Shown: in pieces, positions 8,362 to 17,197 of the stretch
Numbering within the stretch: position 1 is the stretch's first letter
How the letters are laid out: each line of letters begins with the position of its first letter
Assembly (NCBI GenBank): GCA_049296695.1
Contig: JBAQSX010000061.1
Span: 1 to 64,000 of the forward strand
DNA length: 64,000 nucleotides
Reading direction: 5' to 3'
Origin: UBA10906 sp049296695
GTDB taxonomy: Bacteria > Pseudomonadota > Gammaproteobacteria > Methylococcales > Methylomonadaceae
Translations under genes and position numbers: made by a program
Notes under the pieces: model-generated
What the model saw: only the letters and a program-made list of their open reading frames with translations
What the model was told of the DNA's origin: nothing
Databases searched by the model: none

Positions 8362-9553
8362 GACGTTTCACCCTTCTTCTGATATTCGCTTGTATTACAA
8401 AATAGTCAATCGTAGGCGCGAACATATTAGAAAATAAAATAGCAAGCATAATACCTTCAGGGAACGCGGGATTAACGACGCGAATTAAAACCGTCATACC
8501 ACCGACTAATAATCCAAATAACCAACGCCCAGTATTAGTCATCGCGGCACTCACAGGGTCAGTTGCCATATAAACCATACCAAAGGCAAAACCACCAATG
8601 GTTAAATGCCAATACCAAGGCAAAGCGAACATAGGATTAGTATCACTGCCAATAGTATTAAATAATAATGAGGTGGCAACCATACCTGCAAATACACCAC
8701 CCATAATGCGATAAGAAGCCACGCGGGTATATAACAAAAACGCCGCGCCCAATAAAATCGCCAATGTTGAAGTTTCACCCAAACAACCCGGTTCAAAACC
8801 AAAGAAGGTTTGCATCCAAGAATAATGTTCGGTAACAGCCGCTAAGCCACCGTTTGCCGCTAAGCCTAATGGGGTTGCCGCTGTGTAACCATCAATGGCA
8901 GTCCACACAGAATCGCCTGAAATTGACGCGGGGTAAGCAAAGTATAAAAACGCACGACCTGTTAAGGCGGGGTTTAAAAAGTTTTTGCCTGTGCCGCCGA
9001 ATACTTCTTTACCAATCACAATACCAAAAGAAATACCTAAAGCGACCTGCCACAGTGGCATATCGGGTGGCATGATTAAGGTATAAAGCATTGAAGACAC
9101 TAAAAAGCCTTCGTTGACTTCATGACCGCGCACGGTAGCAAATAACACTTCCCACACGCCGCCCACTGCTAAAGTAGTGATATAAATCGGTAAGAAATAT
9201 AACGCGCCATGAGCGATGCACGATAATGGATTTGAAGGGTTATACCCAAAAACCATCATCGGAATACTGCGCCAGTTATCCACTTTATCTAAATGTAATT
9301 CAGCCAACGCTAAATTCGCTTGATAACCTGTGTTATAAACTGCCATTAATATACAAAAGAACGTCGCAATAACCACAAAAGTCATGGTGCGTTTTAAATC
9401 ATTACCATCTCTAACATGAGTTTTACCACGCGTTACACTCGCTGGGGTATAAATAAAAGTATCGACCATTTCATATAAGCCGTAATACTTTTCTAATTTA
9501 CCGCCTTTGGTAAAATGCGGCTCAATGCTATCTAAAAATTCTCTAGCCGACAT
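8354..9553 (-). CDS. nqrB: Na+-NQR subunit B
   Basis: NqrB is the large membrane subunit, thought to form the sodium channel. It binds FMN covalently, riboflavin and quinone. The 399-residue length is normal. The ApbE flavinylation motif is intact, DGYTAATPLG at about residue 220, with the acceptor Thr present, in contrast to NqrC. Other conserved parts are GKEVFGGTGKNFLNPALTGRAFL and MATDPVSAAMTNTGRW. It overlaps nqrA by one base and nqrC by 8 bp. No ApbE flavin transferase gene is in the window, so it must be elsewhere. Confidence 0.97.
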   Translation of the reverse strand: MSAREFLDSIEPHFTKGGKLEKYYGLYEMVDTFIYTPASVTRGKTHVRDGNDLKRTMTFVVIATFFCILMAVYNTGYQANLALAELHLDKVDNWRSIPMMVFGYNPSNPLSCIAHGALYFLPIYITTLAVGGVWEVLFATVRGHEVNEGFLVSSMLYTLIMPPDMPLWQVALGISFGIVIGKEVFGGTGKNFLNPALTGRAFLYFAYPASISGDSVWTAIDGYTAATPLGLAANGGLAAVTEHYSWMQTFFGFEPGCLGETSTLAILLGAAFLLYTRVASYRIMGGVFAGMVATSLLFNTIGSDTNPMFALPWYWHLTIGGFAFGMVYMATDPVSAAMTNTGRWLFGLLVGGMTVLIRVVNPAFPEGIMLAILFSNMFAPTIDYFVIQANIRRRVKRHG

Positions 9554-10908
9554 TAGCCCTCCTTCTCAATTTTAGTTAAATTCGCGCGTAATACAGGCGC
9601 GAAATCATGTTTACCTGGATCGACAAAGGTAAATAATGCCATATCTTCTTCATCTAATTCTAAACAGCCTAATAATTGCGCTTGGTCAGAATCACCTATT
9701 ACTAATGATTTTAATAATGGCGTAGGTAGAATATCTAAAGGCATCACATCTTCATAAATACCTACGGGTACAATCGCTCTATTACTACCGTTTTTATCGG
9801 TGGTTAATGGGAATAAACGATTATCTTTTTTATCAACACTTGAGGTATAAACATTTAATGCTGAGTATTTATCTTTACCCGCGACAATCCAACCGAATAA
9901 TTCACGCGCTCTGCCTTCTTGCAACGCAGATACTTGCAAACTATACGCGCCTAAATAATCCGCCCAATGCTCAGCAGTGTGTCCATATAATACTGAACCC
10001 GATATTACTCTATTTTCAACGTCGGTATTTAATTCATCCGCTGTTAATTCCGATAAATTAGCCGCTACTCGCGTTCTAATTAAACGTGGATTATTAACAG
10101 TAGGGCCTGCGAGTGATACCACTCGTTCAACATTTAATTGCCCAGTAGTAAATAATGCACCGATAGCAATCACTGCTTGATAATCCAAATACCATACGGT
10201 TTTATGCGCATTAACCGCATCAATAAAATGAATATGGGTACTGGGCAAACCAGCAGGATGCACACCTGAGAATTCAGCTACTGTTACAGGCGCATTACCT
10301 GTAGAAATTACTGAACCTGTGGCTTTTGCAACATAAGTTTTGCCTTGGGTTAATTTAGCAATCACAGACAAACCATTAACAAAATCAGCACTACGCTCAG
10401 CAATAATCACCGCAGGGTCAGCCGCTAGAGGGCGGGTGTCGATGGCAGTGACAAAAATTGAACTGGGTTTGCTGTTAAGTGCGGGGATTTTGCCGTAAGG
10501 ACGGGTGCGTAAGCTAGTCCACAAGCCTGAATTGACAAGATTTTCTTGTACTTGCTCGGCTGTTAAATTCGCTAAATCAGCTTCCCCATAACGCGCAAAA
10601 GAGACACTGTCTTCTCTGCTGGCTACTTCAATGACGACCGATTGCAACACGCGTTTGTCGCCGCGATGAATCGCTTTAACAACGCCCGCCGCTGGGGCAG
10701 TGAACAACACACCTTCATTCTTTTTATCACTAAAGAGTGCCTGACCTAACTGGACTCTATCACCTTCAGCGACTAGCATGGTAGGTTTCATACCTATGTA
10801 ATCCATGCCTAGAATGGCAACAGAAGTGACCGTGTTGCCATTTTCAATTATCTGTTTAGGACTACCCGTTATCGGTAAGTCTAAACCTCGTTTAATAGTA
10901 AATTGCAT
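9553..10908 (-). CDS. nqrA: Na+-NQR subunit A
   Basis: NqrA is the cytoplasmic subunit without redox cofactors, implicated in quinone interaction. I start it at ATG 10908 (MQFTIKRGLDLPITG, matching the usual family start), which is preceded by ggagagtagg. A TTG seven codons upstream gives a longer frame, but the ribosome site then lies inside it. The protein has about 451 residues with GMDYIGMKPTMLVAEGD near the N-terminus and the C-terminal GCLELDEEDMALFTFVDPGK. It is the first gene of a six-gene operon with overlapping or nearly touching genes. Confidence 0.96.
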   Translation of the reverse strand: MQFTIKRGLDLPITGSPKQIIENGNTVTSVAILGMDYIGMKPTMLVAEGDRVQLGQALFSDKKNEGVLFTAPAAGVVKAIHRGDKRVLQSVVIEVASREDSVSFARYGEADLANLTAEQVQENLVNSGLWTSLRTRPYGKIPALNSKPSSIFVTAIDTRPLAADPAVIIAERSADFVNGLSVIAKLTQGKTYVAKATGSVISTGNAPVTVAEFSGVHPAGLPSTHIHFIDAVNAHKTVWYLDYQAVIAIGALFTTGQLNVERVVSLAGPTVNNPRLIRTRVAANLSELTADELNTDVENRVISGSVLYGHTAEHWADYLGAYSLQVSALQEGRARELFGWIVAGKDKYSALNVYTSSVDKKDNRLFPLTTDKNGSNRAIVPVGIYEDVMPLDILPTPLLKSLVIGDSDQAQLLGCLELDEEDMALFTFVDPGKHDFAPVLRANLTKIEKEG

Positions 10909-11190
10909 AGCAATAAGCCTACTCTCCAACCAAAATTGCGACCATCCTCTTCATTTATTTAGATAAACTAAGAGGGACTTATAAGACGTAAAACAGCGGC
11001 ATTACACCATAAAAACACTGATTTCTCAATGGCGATAAGCTGAGTGATTCACTAGGAAAAAGCCTTAGCACCCTAAATAGTCATCTAATTATGATAAAAG
11101 CGAATTAGCTTACGCGCTTTTAAATTAAATCCTCATTAAGTGATTAATTTTTTAATTAAAGATGGCTCTTTATTATTAAAAACAATACGC
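10909..11190. other. Leader region of the nqr operon
   Basis: About 280 bp with no gene; it should contain the nqr promoter on the minus strand. I see AT-rich stretches but no box pair I would defend. Confidence 0.4.
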
Positions 11191-11191
11191 A

Positions 11192-11230
11192 TAAAAAAAC
11201 CTATCAGCTTTTAAAAAGCTGATAGGTTTA
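11192..11230 (-). terminator. Terminator after glyoxalase gene
   Basis: The arms aaacctatcagctt and aagctgataggttt form a strong hairpin, followed on the minus strand by seven T. An inverted repeat (11235-11317) lies between the gene's stop codon and this terminator. Confidence 0.8.
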
Positions 11231-11234
11231 TTAT

Positions 11235-11317
11235 GTCTGAATCAGGATTTACAGAATTTACAAAATTAACAGAATTTATCCTGCTAATCCTAAAATCTTG
11301 AAAATCCTGATTCAGAC
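11235..11317. repeat. GAATCAGG interspersed palindromic repeat, copy 1
   Basis: The 83-bp unit has perfect 16-bp terminal inverted repeats (gtctgaatcaggattt and aaatcctgattcagac) and an A/T-rich interior made of degenerate aatcctg/cagaattt words. Related copies are at 12828-12912, 14362-14564, 39826-39916 and 63749-63837. All lie between genes. Confidence 0.8.
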
Positions 11318-11321
11318 GTTA

Positions 11322-11765
11322 TTACCACGAGCCAGTATTAGGCATCGACAACCACGGTTCTTGTTTTTCTAATGCCGCGCCTTTTTGTAAAAACTCAATA
11401 GAAATACCATCGGGAGATTTAATAAATGCCATGTGTCCATCACGAGGCGGCCGATTAATTAATACTCCAGCGGTCATTAATCGCTCACAGGTTTGATAAA
11501 TATCATCAACCTCAAAGGCTAAATGTCCAAAATTACGCCCACCTGTATAAACTTCACTATCCCAATTATAAGTGAGTTCAATTAAAGGGGCTTGTTGTTG
11601 CGCCGCACTTTCATCTAAAGGTGCGTATAAATAAATTAAAGTAAACCGTCCTTGTTCGCTTTCAAAACGATGACTTTCTTTTAAAGCTAATTTAGTACAA
11701 TAAAAATCCAAAGATTCTTCTAAATTCGCCACTCGAATCATAGTATGTAAATAACGCATACTCAT
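11322..11765 (-). CDS. gloA: Lactoylglutathione lyase (glyoxalase I)
   Basis: The enzyme converts the hemithioacetal of methylglyoxal and glutathione to S-lactoylglutathione, detoxifying methylglyoxal in the cytoplasm. The metal ligands fit a GlxI of the Ni2+ type: His in YLHTMIRV, Glu in LIELTYNW, His in FGHLAFEV and Glu in SIEFLQKG. The 147 residues cover the single-domain form with a short C-terminal tail. The start ATG is preceded by taggagt. It has its own terminator and appears monocistronic. Confidence 0.95.
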   Translation of the reverse strand: MSMRYLHTMIRVANLEESLDFYCTKLALKESHRFESEQGRFTLIYLYAPLDESAAQQQAPLIELTYNWDSEVYTGGRNFGHLAFEVDDIYQTCERLMTAGVLINRPPRDGHMAFIKSPDGISIEFLQKGAALEKQEPWLSMPNTGSW

Positions 11766-11784
11766 AGTATTAAACTCCTAATTA

Positions 11785-12801
11785 TTAAAAATTGGCTAAA
11801 ATTTCTTGTTTTTTTGCCGCATAGTCATCGGCTGAAATTAACTCCGCTTCATAGAGTTGTTTTAATTTTTTTAATTTCGACATAGCCTCATCGCTATTAT
11901 CTAAAGGCTGAGTCGTTTGCACAGTTTGATTAAATGCCCCCGCCATAGTTTGCCCCAAACCCATACCAGCGGCTAAACTCATGCCTAAACCCGCCGCTCC
12001 AGCTTCATTTCGTGCCGCGTCACGCATGGCTTCTAATTGTTGCATTTTGGCATAATCTAAACCCACTGCTTGCGCGGCTTGGGCTTCTGCGGTCATATCG
12101 GCAATACGATTAATACGTTTTAAAGTATCTTCATCAAAACTAGTGCCTTCAATTCTAAAATCGGTTAATTCAAAACCTAATTTAGCAAAGCTTTCAGTTA
12201 ATTTAGAAGTTAATCCTTCGGTTATTTCTTCTCGATTGGCATCAATTTCAGTATAACTAAAATGGCTAGTGGCTAAATAATCCGCTAAAGGCTGCATTAA
12301 TCTCGCGCCCATGACTTTTCTAAAATCTTCAGCAGAAAAGTTATGATGTGCGCCGACTACATTAACAAAGAAATCTTGCGGATTAAAAATACGATAACTG
12401 TAATTACCAAACGCTCTTAAACCCACGGGAAATTTATAATGCGGGTCTTGATATTTAATTGCCGAACTCGTCCCCCATTTTTGGTCAAGAATCGTGCTAG
12501 TTTTAAAAAAATAAATACCGACTTTATGTTCGCTTTCAAAAAACTGCATAAAGCGACTAATCGTTGTCCAAAAAGGGATATTATCGGTTTTTAAATCAAT
12601 AATTCCTGATTTAGTGACTATGGCTTCTACTTTACCTTGATAGGTAAAAATACAGCCTTGTCCTGCATTAACAATTAATTTAGAAGCGTTTTTAATTTCA
12701 TCACCATTATCTGTCCATTGACTAAAAATATCCTCTGTTTGTGGGTTTGTCCATTCAATAACGGAACGTAATTGCCGTTTTAAACCATCAAATAATGCCA
12801 T
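11785..12801 (-). CDS. SPFH-domain protein with C-terminal SHOCT motif (YdjI-like)
   Basis: The protein has 338 residues. The N-terminal part (SQWTDNGDEIKNASKLIVNAGQGC, then a long beta-rich SPFH/band-7 region to about residue 225) matches the virion core protein/YdjI family. An Ala/Gly-rich linker follows (GAAGLGMSLAAGMGLGQTMAG). The C-terminus is a SHOCT motif (LKKLKQLYEAELISADDYAAKK), a short oligomerisation helix pair. There is no membrane segment. Relatives often sit with phage-shock or membrane-stress genes, but none is adjacent here. The role is unknown beyond likely scaffolding. Confidence 0.8.
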   Translation of the reverse strand: MALFDGLKRQLRSVIEWTNPQTEDIFSQWTDNGDEIKNASKLIVNAGQGCIFTYQGKVEAIVTKSGIIDLKTDNIPFWTTISRFMQFFESEHKVGIYFFKTSTILDQKWGTSSAIKYQDPHYKFPVGLRAFGNYSYRIFNPQDFFVNVVGAHHNFSAEDFRKVMGARLMQPLADYLATSHFSYTEIDANREEITEGLTSKLTESFAKLGFELTDFRIEGTSFDEDTLKRINRIADMTAEAQAAQAVGLDYAKMQQLEAMRDAARNEAGAAGLGMSLAAGMGLGQTMAGAFNQTVQTTQPLDNSDEAMSKLKKLKQLYEAELISADDYAAKKQEILANF

Positions 12802-12827
12802 TGTTTACTCCTAAATAATTATTTTTG

Positions 12828-12912
12828 TCAGCATCAGAATTTATAGAATTTTAGAATAAAAAGAATATTTATTTTGCTAATTCTCTAATTCTGAAAATTC
12901 TGATTTTGATAA
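12828..12912. repeat. GAATCAGG repeat, diverged copy 2
   Basis: The unit begins near gtcagcatcagaattt and ends near aaattctgattttgat, with the same internal layout as the other copies but several substitutions in the arms. It fills the gap between the SPFH and Smr genes. Confidence 0.55.
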
Positions 12913-12917
12913 TAAAT

Positions 12918-13484
12918 TCACTCTTCAAATTTATCGGTTTGACTATATTTTTCAGCAAGGCGTAATAATACTAAAACCGCGCCACTGCCACCGTCTTTAG
13001 GTGAAGCCGAACAAAAGGCTTGCACATCACGATGTTGTCTGAGCCATAAATTAAGATTATTTTTTAATACAGGTTGATTATCTAAAGAGCGATAACCTTT
13101 ACCATGCACAATATGCACACAGCGACAGCCATTATTAAGACAATCATGTAAAAAATACAGTAATTGGCGTTTAGCGTCAGAACTATTTAAACCATGTAAA
13201 TCAATTTCCGCATCAATACCAAATTGCCCTTGGCGCATTTTTTTTAAGGTATTAGGACGCAAACCATCAATCGTAAATTCTAGCCTGTCTTCTAAACCCA
13301 CGGTTTGTAAATCCGCAGAACTTTTAATCCACGGCATGTCGGGTACTAAATCGCGCGGCTTAGGCACGGGTTTGGGACGCTGACCACTTTGTGGGCTGAT
13401 TTTGTCTTGTTTGACCGCCCTGACTGTGCCGATACTTTGGCGAAATAAATCGCGGTCTTGAGGAGAAAGTGTTTTTTTTGCCAC
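12918..13484 (-). CDS. Smr-domain protein (SmrA/SmrB-like)
   Basis: The protein has 188 residues with a basic, proline-rich N-terminus (QRPKPVPKPRDLVPDMPW) and a C-terminal Smr domain at about 95-175. The motifs IDLHGLNSSDAKRQ and VHIVHGKGYRS (HGKG) are those of small MutS-related nucleases. Gammaproteobacterial relatives cleave nucleic acids, and SmrB acts on mRNA at collided ribosomes; which applies here cannot be read from the sequence. The start codon is GTG. It is divergent from surE, 84 bp away. Confidence 0.88.
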   Translation of the reverse strand: MAKKTLSPQDRDLFRQSIGTVRAVKQDKISPQSGQRPKPVPKPRDLVPDMPWIKSSADLQTVGLEDRLEFTIDGLRPNTLKKMRQGQFGIDAEIDLHGLNSSDAKRQLLYFLHDCLNNGCRCVHIVHGKGYRSLDNQPVLKNNLNLWLRQHRDVQAFCSASPKDGGSGAVLVLLRLAEKYSQTDKFEE

Positions 13485-13568
13485 GAACGCTGATTTTGAA
13501 TGCTATTGTTGCTAAGATGCTTGGATTTTATAGTTTATTTGCTTAAAGAGCCACCAAAGGACAGCTAA

Positions 13569-14321
13569 ATGTATATTTTGATAAGTAATGATGATGGCTA
13601 TACTGCTGAAGGTTTATTGGCATTGGTTGCCGCATTGAGTCAACACGCCGAAGTATCAGTGGTCGCGCCTGATAAAAACCGTAGCGGCGCGAGTAATTCA
13701 CTCACCTTAGAAATGCCGTTACGCGCTCATACTATGGAAAACGGTTTTATTCGCGTGGATGGTACGCCTACTGATTGCGTTCACTTAGCCATCACAGGTT
13801 TGTTGAAAAAAGAACCCGATATGGTGTTTACAGGGATTAATCATGGCGCGAATTTAGGCGATGATGTGCTGTATTCAGGCACAGTGGCGGCGGCAACCGA
13901 AGGGCGATTTTTAGGACTGCCTGCTGTGGCTTTATCGCTAGCTTGCGGTAATGAAGCCAAACATTTCAATACAGCAGCGCAAGTGGCGGTGACTTTGTTT
14001 AAACAACTCCTTGCCCATCCCTTGCCAGCCGACACCATTTTAAATGTGAATATTCCAGATTTGCCACTGCATGAATTACGCGGTTTTCAAGCCACACGCT
14101 TAGGACAGCGGCATAAATCTGAGCCTGTGATTAAAAGTGAAGACCAACGCGGTAGACCGATTTATTGGGTAGGGCCTGCGGGTGCTGAGCAAGATGCGGG
14201 TGAGGGGACAGATTTTTATGCGGTCAATAACGGTTATGTTTCAGTCACGCCCTTGCAATTAGATTTAACGTGGTATGAAAGGATTAATACGGTGAGAGAT
14301 TGGTTACATGAGGCTTTATAA
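13569..14321 (+). CDS. surE: 5'/3'-nucleotidase SurE
   Basis: SurE dephosphorylates nucleoside monophosphates and is linked to stationary-phase survival and protein repair genes. The 250 residues begin MYILISNDDGYTAEG, with the metal-binding Asp pair. VVAPDKNRSGASNSLT, GTPTDCVHLAITG and FTGINHGANLGDDVLYSGTV are all present and in order. The usual downstream pcm gene is not here; instead, a nest of repeats follows. Confidence 0.96.
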   Translation: MYILISNDDGYTAEGLLALVAALSQHAEVSVVAPDKNRSGASNSLTLEMPLRAHTMENGFIRVDGTPTDCVHLAITGLLKKEPDMVFTGINHGANLGDDVLYSGTVAAATEGRFLGLPAVALSLACGNEAKHFNTAAQVAVTLFKQLLAHPLPADTILNVNIPDLPLHELRGFQATRLGQRHKSEPVIKSEDQRGRPIYWVGPAGAEQDAGEGTDFYAVNNGYVSVTPLQLDLTWYERINTVRDWLHEAL

Positions 14322-14361
14322 GAAAATCATAACTACTTAGCGCATTTTAATTATTCTATTG

Positions 14362-14564
14362 TTAGAATCAGGATTTACAGAATTTGGTGGTGCATCAAAA
14401 AAGTAGGCTAGTTAATATCAAACAATCGGAGTTCAAACCTAGGTTTGAACTCCAACTAAAATGGTGTTTTATTAAAATCTACTCTTTTGAGGCACTACCC
14501 AGAATTTCAAGATTCACAGGATTTATCCTGAAAATCCTATAATCTTGTAAATCCTGATTCAGAC
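14362..14564. repeat. GAATCAGG repeat copy 3, split by a nested element
   Basis: The left arm (ttagaatcaggatttacag) and right arm (aaatcctgattcagac) belong to the same repeat family as 11235-11317, but 114 bp of another element (14386-14499) with its own 8-bp duplication interrupts it. Upstream, 14332-14361 also matches (reverse complement) the flank of the copy at 39826-39916, so the ancestral unit may be longer than 83 bp. Confidence 0.75.
14386..14499. mobile_element. Miniature inverted-repeat element, copy 2 (nested)
   Basis: This is the same element type as 3253-3356: it begins ggtggtgcatcaaaaaagta, ends cttttgaggcactacc, and carries the identical 26-bp central palindrome at 14428-14453. 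The duplication cagaattt is perfect on both sides (14378-14385 and 14500-14507). At 114 bp it is 10 bp longer than copy 1. Confidence 0.85.
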
Positions 14565-14627
14565 ATAAAAGTAACAATTAATTAAACTAAATATAGTATT
14601 TTCAATTCACTATGTCCTTATAGCACG

Positions 14628-14685
14628 GGAGTACAAACCTAGATTTGTACTTAAACACACTGGCACAAACCTAGGTTTGTACTCC
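14628..14685. repeat. Paired CCTAGG palindromes downstream of cheR
   Basis: There are two near-palindromes, gtacaaacctagatttgtac and gcacaaacctaggtttgtac. Their outer ends (ggagtac and gtactcc) also pair. The cores resemble the centre of the miniature elements at 3253 and 14386 (caaacctaggtttg). They lie just downstream of cheR on the minus strand and could act in termination, though no T-run is present. Confidence 0.6.
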
Positions 14686-14730
14686 ATTGCATTGCATCAT
14701 TTTGATATGAAACTAGTATAGTCAGAATAA

Positions 14731-15564
14731 TTAAATCGGTTTAACGTAAATACAACCTTCAAATTCTACTGTTTTAAAATTATTACGTTGTTGCCATAAA
14801 GATTCGGTCGCGCCTAATAATAATGCGCCTTCAGCGGTAAGCATAGTGACCATAGTCGATAATATTTGACTACGCACCGTTGGGGTAAAATAAATAGTCA
14901 CATTACGGCATAGAATTAAATCAAACTTGCCTAAATGCGAAAAATTGCGCGTTAAATTAATAGTATCAAAATGAACCCGCAAACGAATATTGGGACGTAA
15001 TACCCAAGTTTGCTGTTGAGTTTGCTCAAAATACTTATTACGCCGCGCTAAAGATAAACCACGATTAATTTCAAAAGTATTATAGGTTGCCAATCTTGCG
15101 CTTTGCAGAGCCGTTTGAGAAATATCCATAGCGCGTATTGAAAACTGTCGTGCCAATTCTGGCTTTTTTTTAGCCTGACATAATTCATCAATTAATATCG
15201 CTAAAGAATAAGCTTCTTGACCTGTAGAACAACCCGCAATCCATATTTTAATATCATAACCGCGTTCTATTTTTTTTAATAATTCGGGTAATATCTTTTT
15301 TTCTAAAGCATTCCAACAAGAAGAATCTCTAAACCATAAGGTTTCATTAGTGGTCATTAAATTAATGACCGTGGGTAATAATCTATCAGGCTCAACTTGC
15401 AAACGTAATAATAATTGACTAAAAGTAGTTAATCCTAAACTTTGAGCAAAATCACTTAAGCGTGTCTGCACTAAATAATCTTGATCTTTATGTAAATAAA
15501 TACCGCATTGATCGTGTAATAGTTTGCTGATTTGTTCAAATTCTAAAGCGGTAATTGTTTGCAT
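14731..15564 (-). CDS. cheR: CheR-type MCP methyltransferase
   Basis: CheR methylates glutamates of chemoreceptors with S-adenosylmethionine. The 277 residues comprise the N-terminal helical domain (about 1-75, with NLMTTNETLWFRDSSCW) and the SAM-binding domain with WIAGCSTGQEAYSLAI, FDLILCRNVTIYFTP and GALLLGATESL. It is the last gene of the chemosensory operon, with a one-base gap to cheB. It should act on the receptor encoded at 20290-22308. Confidence 0.95.
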   Translation of the reverse strand: MQTITALEFEQISKLLHDQCGIYLHKDQDYLVQTRLSDFAQSLGLTTFSQLLLRLQVEPDRLLPTVINLMTTNETLWFRDSSCWNALEKKILPELLKKIERGYDIKIWIAGCSTGQEAYSLAILIDELCQAKKKPELARQFSIRAMDISQTALQSARLATYNTFEINRGLSLARRNKYFEQTQQQTWVLRPNIRLRVHFDTINLTRNFSHLGKFDLILCRNVTIYFTPTVRSQILSTMVTMLTAEGALLLGATESLWQQRNNFKTVEFEGCIYVKPI

Positions 15565-15565
15565 G

Positions 15566-16684
15566 TTATCTTGCCATAACCAATTGCATAATTTTTTGAC
15601 TGAGTCTATGTAAAGGCACTATTTCATCGGCTAAACCCGCCTCATAAACACTACCCGGCATTCCCCAAACAATCGAAGAATCTTGATCTTGAATTAAACA
15701 CATTGCGCCTTTTTGTTTTAATGAACGCACCCCTTCAGTACCATCGCGTCCCATCCCCGTCATAATAATGGCTAATACTTTGCCTTTAAAACTAGCCGCT
15801 ACCGATTGAAATAAAACATCGACCGAAGGACGACAATTATTAACAGGTGGCGCGTCAGTGATGGCTAAATAAAATCCGCCTTCAAGATGCGAACGTATAA
15901 TTAAATGTTTACCGCCTTGAGCAATATAAATATGACCATCATTTAATTTCTCACCGCCTTTGACTTCACTGACTGATAAGGGCGATATTTCATTAAGTTT
16001 TATTGCCAACGATTCAGTAAACATGGGCGGCATGTGTTGCACAATAATAACAGGGCAAGGTAACTGAGCAGTTAATTGTGGGATTAATTGATCTAAAGCT
16101 TTAGGGCCGCCTGTAGAAATACCAATAACAATTAAATCAAATTTTCTTTTCTGTGTTAATGCGCCAAGAGCAGGTGATGCAATGCTTTGTTTAATAGTAG
16201 TAGGCGGTGTTATTTTTTCAATACTGCTTTCGACTACAGGTATTAAAGGTCGTCTTTGACTAAGGCGCGCATATTTTTTAGTTTGTAATAAATCAATAAA
16301 AGGTTTTAAATACTGGACTAATTCTTCAATACCTTGTTCGGGCTGACTGACTTTAGGTTTAGCAATAAAATCTAACGCGCCTATTTGCAAAGAACGCAAG
16401 GTTTCTTTGGCATTATTCATATCAAAACTACTAATCATAATGGCTTCAATACTAGGATGCGCCTGTTTAATTTGTTGCAAGGTCGCCACGCCGTCCATAT
16501 CAGGCATGACCACATCTAATAAGACTAAATCAGGTTGCAATTCATCAATTTTTCTTAAAGCGATTTGTCCAGAAGCGGCGGTGGCAACGCACTGCGCGTC
16601 ACTGATTTTATCAATCACTGCCAGCATAATTTGCCTGTAAGTAATACTATCATCAACGATAATAATTTTTATTTTATCATTCAT
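15566..16684 (-). CDS. cheB: CheB-type methylesterase/response regulator
   Basis: CheB removes receptor methyl groups and deamidates receptor glutamines once its receiver domain is phosphorylated by CheA. The receiver (about 1-125) has IIVDDSITYRQIM, the phospho-acceptor Asp in LVLLDVVMPDMDG, and a conserved Lys in DFIAKPK. The C-terminal esterase has the catalytic Ser (GISTGGPKALDQL), His (VQHMPPMFTESLA) and Asp (IMTGMGRDGTEG). The 372-residue length is normal. It lies between cheW and cheR. Confidence 0.96.
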   Translation of the reverse strand: MNDKIKIIIVDDSITYRQIMLAVIDKISDAQCVATAASGQIALRKIDELQPDLVLLDVVMPDMDGVATLQQIKQAHPSIEAIMISSFDMNNAKETLRSLQIGALDFIAKPKVSQPEQGIEELVQYLKPFIDLLQTKKYARLSQRRPLIPVVESSIEKITPPTTIKQSIASPALGALTQKRKFDLIVIGISTGGPKALDQLIPQLTAQLPCPVIIVQHMPPMFTESLAIKLNEISPLSVSEVKGGEKLNDGHIYIAQGGKHLIIRSHLEGGFYLAITDAPPVNNCRPSVDVLFQSVAASFKGKVLAIIMTGMGRDGTEGVRSLKQKGAMCLIQDQDSSIVWGMPGSVYEAGLADEIVPLHRLSQKIMQLVMAR

Positions 16685-16708
16685 TAAAATTCCAGTTTTT
16701 ATAAGTTT

Positions 16709-17188
16709 TTACAAACGTTTAATTAATTGTTCTATAGCAAGAATAATAATAAATTGATTATTCTGTTGAATAAGTCCTGAAATAAATTCTTTTTTTTCAT
16801 TGGCAACATTGGGCAAAGGTGGCAAGATGTCTTTATCGTCAACTGTCACCGTTTCACCCATGCTATCGACTAAAATCGCTAAAGGGTCTTTAATTTCTAT
16901 GGCATTATTAAAATTTTTACGATTGAGTTTATTAAGCCTACTCAATTCCGCTTTGGTTTTTAAAATAATTAAAACTCTATCTTCTAAGGCTTTAGTCGAT
17001 TTTTGAATTAAAAAAAACTGTGGGTCTAATACCGTTAAAATCTGACCGCGTAAATTCATAATGCCAATAAAATACTCTTCGGCTTCGGGTACGGGACTAA
17101 TTTCATTAATACGCCCAATTTCTTTAGAGAGTAATATATCAATGGCATAACGTTCTGAACCCAAATAAAAACTAATAAATTGTCGCAT
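16709..17188 (-). CDS. cheW: CheW-type coupling protein
   Basis: CheW bridges chemoreceptors and the CheA kinase. The 159-residue single-domain protein has the usual beta-barrel landmarks YAIDILLSKEIGRINEISPVP, IGIMNLRGQILTVLD and ILVDSMGETV. The gene starts 9 bp after the cheA stop, in the same operon. Confidence 0.93.
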   Translation of the reverse strand: MRQFISFYLGSERYAIDILLSKEIGRINEISPVPEAEEYFIGIMNLRGQILTVLDPQFFLIQKSTKALEDRVLIILKTKAELSRLNKLNRKNFNNAIEIKDPLAILVDSMGETVTVDDKDILPPLPNVANEKKEFISGLIQQNNQFIIILAIEQLIKRL

Positions 17189-17197
17189 GATGTTCTC

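Noticed and set aside
9553..10929. Longer NqrA from TTG 10929
   Set aside because: The ribosome site lies within this extension and the family start matches ATG 10908.
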